NCBI GenBank assembly: GCA_964570825.1
Contig: CAZMZJ010000016.1
Span: forward strand, 1-45,833
Direction of reading: 5' to 3'
Origin: UMGS1002 sp964570825
GTDB lineage: Bacteria; Bacillota; Clostridia; Oscillospirales; CAG-272
Length of the DNA: 45,833 bases
The translations under genes were made by a program, and so were the position numbers. The notes under the pieces are model-generated. The model was not told where the DNA came from and made no database searches. It saw only the letters and a program-made list of their open reading frames with translations. Shown here one piece after another: positions 40,656 through 45,833 of this stretch (the first letter of the stretch is position 1; every line of letters begins with the position of its first letter).

Positions 40656-41297
40656 ATGGTTCTTGATTCAAAACAGACGACGGTTGCGTACCGCTGCCCT
40701 TATTGCGGCGCGGGAATTATGAGCGCCGTCGGTCTGTTTTCTCTGTCGGCTGACATGGTTAAGCTGAAATGCGACTGCGGACACAGCGAGATGACGGTGG
40801 TTTACTCGAAGGACGGCAAAGTCAGGCTGAGCGTTCCATGTATTTTCTGCCCGAAGCCTCATTCGTTCACTGTCAACTCGTCGCTTTTTTTCGGCAAGGA
40901 TTTGTTCGTTCTGGCCTGCCCATATTCAGATGTGAATATCTGTTTTATGGGCGATATGAACCATGTCAAGGCGGAACTTGCACGGACCGAGCTTGAACTC
41001 CTTGACATTCTTGAGGAAAACGGTATAAGCAGCTTTTCCGCATTGCATGAAGACGAAGAAAAAATACTTTCAGACCCGCAGATTTTCGAAATCATTATGT
41101 TTGTGATTCATGACCTTGAAGCGGAAAATAAAATATTTTGCAAATGCCCTCCTGGAGAGGGGGAGTACGATGCGGAAGTTCTCGATGAGGCTATCCGCGT
41201 GAGGTGCAAAAAATGCGGCGCATCCCGAGATGTCCCCACAGACTCGCTGCTCGGCGCGCATGCTTTTCTGAATTGCGACAGTTTGCATCTTGAATAA
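40656..41297 (+). CDS. Protein with several zinc-binding Cys pairs
   Basis: A 213-residue cytoplasmic protein with five Cys pairs: CPYCG (14-17), CDCG (about 39-41), CIFC (about 62-65), a C-X-C in FCKCP (about 165) and CKKCG (about 185-188). N-terminal and C-terminal zinc ribbons probably flank an alpha-helical middle (about 100-155, rich in Glu and Leu). I do not recognise a characterised family, though similar proteins occur in Clostridia. GGGGGAT lies six bases before the ATG. Single gene ahead of lepA. Confidence 0.75.
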   Translation: MVLDSKQTTVAYRCPYCGAGIMSAVGLFSLSADMVKLKCDCGHSEMTVVYSKDGKVRLSVPCIFCPKPHSFTVNSSLFFGKDLFVLACPYSDVNICFMGDMNHVKAELARTELELLDILEENGISSFSALHEDEEKILSDPQIFEIIMFVIHDLEAENKIFCKCPPGEGEYDAEVLDEAIRVRCKKCGASRDVPTDSLLGAHAFLNCDSLHLE

Positions 41298-41383
41298 AGG
41301 CTCGAAAATCGGATTTTTTGTAGAATTATTATAGATAGTCTTTTACAGTTTTCAAACACCATTGAAACGTTTTATGGCTTTTT

Positions 41384-41428
41384 GATGTCCGCCTGCCGGA
41401 TTGCACATCCGCGCAGGCGGATGTTTTA
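41384..41428 (+). terminator. Terminator of the zinc-knuckle gene
   Basis: CCGCCTGC (41389-41396) pairs with GCAGGCGG (41413-41420), extended by further A-U and G-U pairs, and TTTTATT follows. A nested alternative, ACATCCGC/GCGGATGT (41405-41424), uses the same 3' arm. Confidence 0.72.
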
Positions 41429-41629
41429 TTGCCGGAAATCAAATTTAGCAGTTTATAATTTAATGACCAATTTCATTGCGGTTATAAGATAAATTCCCTT
41501 AAATATCCCCTTGCGCATATCACATTCTTTATAATCCCGCATAATATGATACCGAGGAGCAAGATCCAGCAATCCTCACGGTAAGATCGGGCGGCGTTCG
41601 CACGCGCGTCCGGAAGGGAGGTCATGTAG

Positions 41630-41725
41630 ATGAATAACTGTTTATGCAATCTTTTCGATGATGAGTGCGTATGGATAATCATCATTGCGCTCCTGATTCT
41701 TTGCTGCTGCTGCAACGGCAGATAA
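41630..41725 (+). CDS. 31-residue Cys-rich membrane peptide
   Basis: A short frame of 31 residues: MNNCLCNLFDDE, then CVW, an Ile/Ala/Leu-rich hydrophobic helix, then four consecutive Cys and NGR. GGGAGGT lies seven bases before the ATG, a strong site. Similar tiny Cys-rich hydrophobic peptides are, to my recollection, widespread in Clostridia but uncharacterised. It is preceded by about 200 bases of leader without a clear gene and followed by a GC hairpin. The Cys pairs could bind metal or cross-link the peptide. Confidence 0.72.
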   Translation: MNNCLCNLFDDECVWIIIIALLILCCCCNGR

Positions 41726-41756
41726 CAATAAGGATACACACGGAGCAAATGAAAAG

Positions 41757-41779
41757 AGGGGGTCGGGTACCGGCCCCCT
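41757..41779 (+). terminator. GC-rich hairpin after the small peptide gene
   Basis: AGGGGGTCGG (41757-41766) pairs with CCGGCCCCCT (41770-41779), including one U-G pair. No T tract follows, so it is a weak or partial terminator. Confidence 0.5.
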
Positions 41780-41816
41780 TGCCGCTGTCGGCTCGGAAGA
41801 AAAATAAAAATAACTA

Positions 41817-41845
41817 TTGTTAAAAACCAGGATATGTTATATAAT
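41817..41845 (+). promoter_or_regulatory. Promoter of lepA-hemW
   Basis: TTGTTA (41817-41822), 17-base spacer, TATAAT (41840-41845), about 70 bases before the lepA ATG. Confidence 0.62.
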
Positions 41846-41913
41846 GTTATAACAATCCTTGTGTTAAAAATCAATAATAATAAAAAACAGGTTCGGTAAA
41901 TAACGGAGGTCAA

Positions 41914-43734
41914 ATGGGAAAGACTGCAAGACAGGAGCATATACGCAATTTTTCGATTATCGCTCATATAGACCACGGCAAATCGACTCTTGCCGACAGG
42001 CTTCTTGAAGCGACTCAGGCTGTCGCAAAGCGCGATATGGAAGAGCAGCTCCTCGATAATATGGATATAGAACGCGAACGCGGAATTACTATCAAGGCGC
42101 GGGCCGTCAGGCTAAACTATAAAGCTCCCGACGGTGAGATTTATGCGCTCAACCTTATTGATACTCCGGGACATGTCGACTTCAATTATGAGGTCTCGCG
42201 CTCGCTGAACGCCTGCGAGGGCGCGCTGCTGGTCGTTGACGCGACTCAGGGCATCGAGGCCCAGACACTTGCTAACGCTTATCTCGCAGTGGACGCAAAT
42301 CTTGAAATAGTTCCGGTCATAAATAAAATCGACCTTCCGTCCGCAGACATAGAAGGCTGCAGGAAAGAAATCGAAGACATAATCGGCATCCCAGCCGAGG
42401 ATTGCCCGGCGGTTTCCGCAAAGATGGGGATCAATATCGATAAGGTCCTTGATAAAATTATCAGTGATATACCATCGCCAAAAGGAGACGAGAGCGCTCC
42501 TCTCAAATGCCTGATTTTTGATTCGTATTACGACAGTTATCTCGGCGTCGTCGTTTACGTGCGGGTTTTCGACGGCAGCGTCCGCGCGGGCGATAAAATC
42601 ATGATGATGTCGAACGGCAAGGTGTTTGATGTTGTCGATGTCGGAGTTATGGAACCGTTCGGACTTAAAAAGAGCGATTGCCTTATGGCGGGAGATGTCG
42701 GCTATATTACGGCGTCAATCAAGAATGTCGGGGACACGCGTGTCGGCGATACGGTTACTCTTGCGGGCAATCCGGCATCGGCTGCGCTGCCCGGCTTCAA
42801 ATCGGTGCTTCCAATGGTGTACGCCGGTATCTATCCCTCGGACGGGGCCAAATACGGAGATCTTCGCGACGCGCTTGAAAAGCTAAAGCTGAACGACGCT
42901 TCACTCGTTTTCGAGCCTGAGACGTCGATAGCCCTCGGCTTTGGCTTCCGCTGCGGATTTCTCGGCCTTCTTCATATGGAAATAATAGAGGAAAGACTTG
43001 AGCGCGAGTTTAATCTTGACCTGATTACCACGGCTCCGAGCGTTATCTACGAGGTCTTATGCCGAAACGGCGAAAAGAAACGGATCGACAATCCCTCGAA
43101 CTACCCCGAGCCTGATGAAATTGAAAAAGCGTACGAGCCTGTGGTCAAGGCGAATATTATAACGCCGTCTGAATATGTCGGAGGCCTTATGGATCTCTGC
43201 CAGGATCGCCGCGGCAAGTTCATCGATATGAAATATCTTGACGCCACCCGCGTCGAGCTGCACTACAATCTGCCGCTCAATGAAATAATTTATGATTTCT
43301 TCGATGTGCTGAAGAGCCGTTCGCGCGGCTACGCTTCGCTCGACTATGAGCTTGCAGGTTATGTTGAAAGCAACCTTGTAAAGCTTGATATCCTGCTCAA
43401 CGGCGACAAGGTTGACGCGCTGTCATTTATTGTTCATGAGGAAAAAGCATATCCAAGAGCCAGAAAAATTACCGAGAAGCTCAAGGACAATATTCCGCGG
43501 CAGCTCTTCGAAATACCGATTCAGGCGGCTATCGGAGGAAAAATAATCGCCCGCGAAACTGTTAAGGCAATGCGCAAGGATGTCCTTGCAAAATGCTACG
43601 GCGGCGATATTACCCGGAAGAAAAAGCTGCTTGAAAAACAGAAGGAGGGCAAGAAGAAAATGCGCCAGCTCGGAACCGTTGAAGTTTCCCCCGAAGCCTT
43701 CATGGCGGTGCTTAAACTCAGCGACGACGAGTGA
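41914..43734 (+). CDS. lepA: Elongation factor 4 (LepA)
   Basis: A 606-residue translational GTPase that acts on ribosomes during initiation and elongation stress. G motifs are present: AHIDHGKSTLADRL (G1), RERGITIKARA (G2), DTPGHVDF (G3) and NKIDLPSA (G4). Domain II, the III/V domains and the LepA-specific C-terminal domain (QLFEIPIQAAIGGKIIARET) follow. Length is normal. CGGAGGT lies close to the ATG. hemW follows 73 bases downstream, the usual Firmicute order lepA-hemW. Confidence 0.98.
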   Translation: MGKTARQEHIRNFSIIAHIDHGKSTLADRLLEATQAVAKRDMEEQLLDNMDIERERGITIKARAVRLNYKAPDGEIYALNLIDTPGHVDFNYEVSRSLNACEGALLVVDATQGIEAQTLANAYLAVDANLEIVPVINKIDLPSADIEGCRKEIEDIIGIPAEDCPAVSAKMGINIDKVLDKIISDIPSPKGDESAPLKCLIFDSYYDSYLGVVVYVRVFDGSVRAGDKIMMMSNGKVFDVVDVGVMEPFGLKKSDCLMAGDVGYITASIKNVGDTRVGDTVTLAGNPASAALPGFKSVLPMVYAGIYPSDGAKYGDLRDALEKLKLNDASLVFEPETSIALGFGFRCGFLGLLHMEIIEERLEREFNLDLITTAPSVIYEVLCRNGEKKRIDNPSNYPEPDEIEKAYEPVVKANIITPSEYVGGLMDLCQDRRGKFIDMKYLDATRVELHYNLPLNEIIYDFFDVLKSRSRGYASLDYELAGYVESNLVKLDILLNGDKVDALSFIVHEEKAYPRARKITEKLKDNIPRQLFEIPIQAAIGGKIIARETVKAMRKDVLAKCYGGDITRKKKLLEKQKEGKKKMRQLGTVEVSPEAFMAVLKLSDDE

Positions 43735-43807
43735 CGGATAGCAGCGGCGCCGCGCCATTGTGCCGCCGAACAATAATTTTGAAAATATCCCCAAAGGATA
43801 TAAAATC

Positions 43808-44938
43808 ATGAAAAAAACACTTGGCGTATATATCCACATACCCTTCTGCCAAAAAAAATGCCTTTATTGCGACTTCTGCTCGTTTACAGGCAGGGAAAAA
43901 TCAGAAATCGACCGTTATGCGGCAAAGGTGTCTGAGCAGCTTGGATTCTGGAGCGGAAAATGCAGAGATTACACAGTAGATACGGTCTATTTCGGCGGCG
44001 GCACCCCGACGTTGATGTCAGTGGAGAATTTCAAGACAATTATGGCTTCGCTGCGCGAAGGCTTTGACGTGTCGGGCAATGCCGAGATAACCACCGAATG
44101 CAACCCGGCGACGACAAACAGCGAAAGCCTTGAGCAGCTGAGAGAGCTTGGAATAAACCGGCTGAGCATCGGTGCGCAGAGCCTTGATGACAGCGAGCTG
44201 AAAACTCTCGGCAGGCTTCATACGTCGGAAGATTTTATTAAAATATTTTTCGAAGCCCGGGCGGCCGGCTTTGGAAATATCAGCGCAGATCTGATCTACG
44301 GTATCCCGGGGCAGAGTGCTGACAGCTATATTAAGACGCTTGCACGTTTGTGTGAGCTGAATCCGGAACATATCTCAGCCTATTGTCTGAAGGTCGAGGA
44401 AAACACGCCTTTCGGGAAAATGGGCGATGCTCTGATTCTTCCCGACGAAGACGAGCAAGCGGATATGTACCTGAAAGGTATCGGGACTATGTCTAAGCAC
44501 GGTTATTCGCAATACGAGATAAGCAATTTTGCGCGAGAGGGGTATGAATCAAGGCATAATCTGAAATACTGGAACTGTGACGAATATATCGGCATAGGAA
44601 TAGCTGCGCACTCGTATTTCGGCGGCGAGCGATTTGCCTGCCACAAGAGCCTTGAGCGGTATCTTGGCGGATTCTTCACGGATGAGAGCACACGAGAAAA
44701 GATAGGAAATACCGGGCGTGAAACTGAATATGTCATGCTCTCGATGCGTCTTTCGCGCGGGCTTGACGCAGCTGAGTACAGACGCAGGTTCGGCGTCGAT
44801 CCGACGGCAAAATACAGCAACAGATTTGATAAATTCATAAAAAACGGATATGTGATTTCCGATAGTGCCGGGTATCGGTTCACGCCGCGCGGAATGTTCG
44901 TCAGCAACTATATACTTTCGTCTGTTCTCGATCTTTAG
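43808..44938 (+). CDS. hemW: Radical SAM heme chaperone HemW
   Basis: A 376-residue radical SAM protein, formerly annotated as oxygen-independent coproporphyrinogen III oxidase-like, now HemW, a heme-binding chaperone. It has HIPFCQKKCLYCDFCSF (CX3CX2C cluster ligands plus the HemW-type Cys), FGGGTPT, and a C-terminal HemN-like domain ending in TPRGMFVSNYIL. ATG 43808 is set by AAAGGAT seven bases upstream; the frame extends 16 codons up. hrcA-grpE-dnaK do not follow, unlike the common order in Firmicutes; DUF1292 follows instead. Confidence 0.95.
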   Translation: MKKTLGVYIHIPFCQKKCLYCDFCSFTGREKSEIDRYAAKVSEQLGFWSGKCRDYTVDTVYFGGGTPTLMSVENFKTIMASLREGFDVSGNAEITTECNPATTNSESLEQLRELGINRLSIGAQSLDDSELKTLGRLHTSEDFIKIFFEARAAGFGNISADLIYGIPGQSADSYIKTLARLCELNPEHISAYCLKVEENTPFGKMGDALILPDEDEQADMYLKGIGTMSKHGYSQYEISNFAREGYESRHNLKYWNCDEYIGIGIAAHSYFGGERFACHKSLERYLGGFFTDESTREKIGNTGRETEYVMLSMRLSRGLDAAEYRRRFGVDPTAKYSNRFDKFIKNGYVISDSAGYRFTPRGMFVSNYILSSVLDL

Positions 44939-44982
44939 AAAAACAGAATTAACAAAGGCAATAATTTCTTTACATTTTGTTA

Positions 44983-45011
44983 TTGACTTTTTCAGCGTAT
45001 TAGGCTACAAT
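44983..45011 (+). promoter_or_regulatory. Promoter of the DUF1292 gene
   Basis: TTGACT (44983-44988), 17-base spacer, TACAAT (45006-45011). The leader carries two small hairpins, CGGAG/CTCCG near 45020 and GCGGGA/TCCCGC near 45040-45062. Confidence 0.7.
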
Positions 45012-45091
45012 AAAGTCAGCGGAGGGAAAGCTCCGGCGGCGGGAAATATGATTTATCCCGCAACCTGATACCGGAAAGGATAAAACATAAT

Positions 45092-45412
45092 ATGGAACTT
45101 GGCGACGAATACTATACATTGACCGATGAAGACGGAAATGAATATAAATTTGAAATGATCGGGCGCTGCGAGCTTGGCGGAAATGTGTATTACGCTTTTA
45201 CTCCCATTGACGACACGAACAGCGACGATGAATTCAGCGAATATACAATATTAAAGGAAGTTGTAAATGCGGCAGGTGAGACCGAATGGGTTTCTATTGA
45301 CGACGACGACGAGTTCGACGACGTGGCCGATTACTTCGACGACCTCTTCTCCGAGGAAATTGACTATGACGCCGGAGAAAGAGAAAAGGAAAAAGAAAAA
45401 GACGGAGAATAA
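45092..45412 (+). CDS. DUF1292 domain-containing protein (YrzB-like)
   Basis: A 106-residue acidic protein of the DUF1292 family: YTLTDEDGNEYKFEMIG at the N terminus, YYAFTPID, and EYTILKEVVN...EWVSIDDDDEFDDV. In Firmicutes the family gene usually lies near reoM-ruvX; its function is unknown. A basic/acidic tail (EREKEKEKDGE) ends the protein. AAAGGAT lies 10 bases before the ATG. The structured RNA at 45433 starts 20 bases after the stop and may share its transcript. Confidence 0.9.
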   Translation: MELGDEYYTLTDEDGNEYKFEMIGRCELGGNVYYAFTPIDDTNSDDEFSEYTILKEVVNAAGETEWVSIDDDDEFDDVADYFDDLFSEEIDYDAGEREKEKEKDGE

Positions 45413-45432
45413 AGTAAAAATAATTTGCGTAC

Positions 45433-45650
45433 ATTCCTGCGTGGTGCGTGATGCCGGGCGTTAAGACCCACAACAGATTAAAGGAGTCCGAAATAAATTC
45501 CGAAGTGGTTTGCAGACCTCCCACCTCCCGGTCCGATTGACTTGTCTCGGCGCGGGGGGCTGGACGTTGGGAGCAGTAAAGCAAAGGATAGGACGCCGCC
45601 TTGCATAAGCAGGGTTTCTAAATGCACGGTTACACGGCCAGGCGGGGTAT
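45433..45650 (+). ncRNA. Structured noncoding RNA candidate (class uncertain; raiA-motif or 6S type possible)
   Basis: A GC-rich region of about 218 bases without a coding frame. A terminal stem can close it: ATTCCTGCGTGG (45433-45444) with CCAGGCGGGGTAT (45638-45650), allowing one bulge and one mismatch. Inside, CTCCC (45525-45529) pairs with GGGAG (45569-45573), GTCC (45531-45534) with GGAC (45562-45565), and TGCAT (45602-45606) with ATGCA (45622-45626). An alternative CCGCCT (45596-45601)/AGGCGG (45640-45645) competes with the terminal stem. A clean terminator follows at 45657. Segment conservation looks familiar to me from Clostridial structured RNAs, but I could not assign a class by sequence alone. 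No separate promoter is convincing, so it may be cut from the DUF1292 transcript. Confidence 0.6.
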
Positions 45651-45656
45651 TTATTT

Positions 45657-45680
45657 AAGGAGCGGAAGCTCCTTTTTCTT
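45657..45680 (+). terminator. Terminator of the structured RNA
   Basis: AAGGAGC (45657-45663) pairs perfectly with GCTCCTT (45668-45674) over loop GGAA, followed by TTTCTTTATTT. Confidence 0.88.
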
Positions 45681-45687
45681 TATTTGA

Positions 45688-45716
45688 TTGACAATCAATG
45701 CGGCATGAGGTATAAT
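45688..45716 (+). promoter_or_regulatory. Promoter of the gene at the window end
   Basis: An exact TTGACA (45688-45693), 17-base spacer, TATAAT (45711-45716), directly after the RNA terminator. The leader of about 75 bases contains a CCGC/GCGG hairpin. Confidence 0.87.
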
Positions 45717-45797
45717 GAAATCGGAGAAGAACCGCGTTGTGCGGCATGGCGGAAATCCGGTTTGATGTAAATGATTTTAAAGGAGACTAACTATTAA

Positions 45798-45833
45798 ATG
45801 TCAAGCCCCAAAATGAAATTATTGCAAAAAATA
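45798..45833 (+). CDS. Start of an unidentified gene (truncated by window end)
   Basis: Twelve codons (MSSPKMKLLQKI) after AAAGGAGA with an 11-base spacing and a full promoter, so a real gene start is likely. Too little is present to identify the product. Confidence 0.6.
   Translation, partial: MSSPKMKLLQKI

Noticed and set aside
41482..41976. 164-codon minus-strand frame over the small Cys-rich peptide
   Set aside because: Overlaps the lepA promoter and start and has no site; the plus-strand peptide has a much better signal.
45433..45650. Assignment of the RNA as RNase P, tmRNA or SRP RNA
   Set aside because: The hallmark sequences of these RNAs (RNase P GAGGAAAGUCC, the tmRNA tRNA-like ends, the SRP GGUCAGG/GGAAG loop) are absent.
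1..45833. CRISPR array, IS element or prophage
   Set aside because: No regularly spaced repeats, transposase, integrase or phage structural gene was seen.

Overview
The window reads as chromosomal DNA of an endospore-lineage member of the Clostridia (Firmicutes), probably an uncultured gut-type Oscillospirales/Christensenellales-like bacterium. The basis is gene content: spmA-spmB, lepA-hemW, DUF1292 (YrzB-like), DUF1934 (YwiB-like), rlmH with a YycJ/WalJ-type hydrolase, RNase J, an AbrB-type regulator and a bacterial G1P dehydrogenase (AraM/EgsA type). GGAGG-type ribosome binding sites and many exact TTGACA-N17-TATAAT promoters agree with this. The species cannot be named from the sequence alone. 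I see no insertion sequence, integrase, prophage or CRISPR array.

Layout. 1-1000: tRNA-Pro (minus) and mscL. 1192-5573: a DUF4091/GH123-like enzyme with a HAD phosphatase (minus), a PflX-type radical SAM protein (plus) and a DUF1934 protein (minus). 5743-14042: G1P dehydrogenase, TypA/BipA, a cytosolic endonuclease/exonuclease/phosphatase (EEP) protein, a translationally coupled mscS-cinA pair and an alkaline-phosphatase-superfamily phosphodiesterase. 14121-18010: tRNA-Gly(CCC), a xylose-isomerase-like TIM barrel protein, two unrecognised membrane proteins and a secreted CAP-domain protein. 18219-22995: an AraC regulator facing a two-gene lipoprotein operon (secreted EEP enzyme and orphan ABC solute-binding protein). 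23150-24935: a small acidic/basic peptide gene, then an ECF sigma factor with a membrane-anchored partner. 25101-32367 (minus): SDR dehydrogenase, Cys-rich membrane protein, two metallo-beta-lactamase-fold proteins, RlmH, galactokinase and an Rsm22-type methyltransferase.

32565-45833 is mostly plus strand: a small membrane protein, AbrB with a zinc ribbon (minus), spmA-spmB, a small membrane protein, RNase J behind a long structured leader, two tandem PrsA/SurA-like foldase paralogues, a multi-zinc-knuckle protein, a 31-residue Cys-rich peptide missed by size-limited ORF calling, lepA-hemW, DUF1292, a roughly 220-nt structured noncoding RNA with its own terminator, and the first codons of a gene running off the window.

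How the parts relate. Most genes are housekeeping: translation GTPases, rRNA methylation, RNA decay, envelope folding, osmotic release valves and sporulation. The more accessory part is 18219-24935, an envelope-sensing and scavenging district with lipoproteins, AraC and ECF regulators. No complete, clearly novel multi-gene defence or biosynthetic system is visible. The best candidates for undescribed biology are the RNA at 45433-45650, the RNase J leader with an occluded ribosome binding site, the AraC/EEP-lipoprotein/solute-binding-protein locus, the tandem foldases and the tiny Cys-rich peptide.
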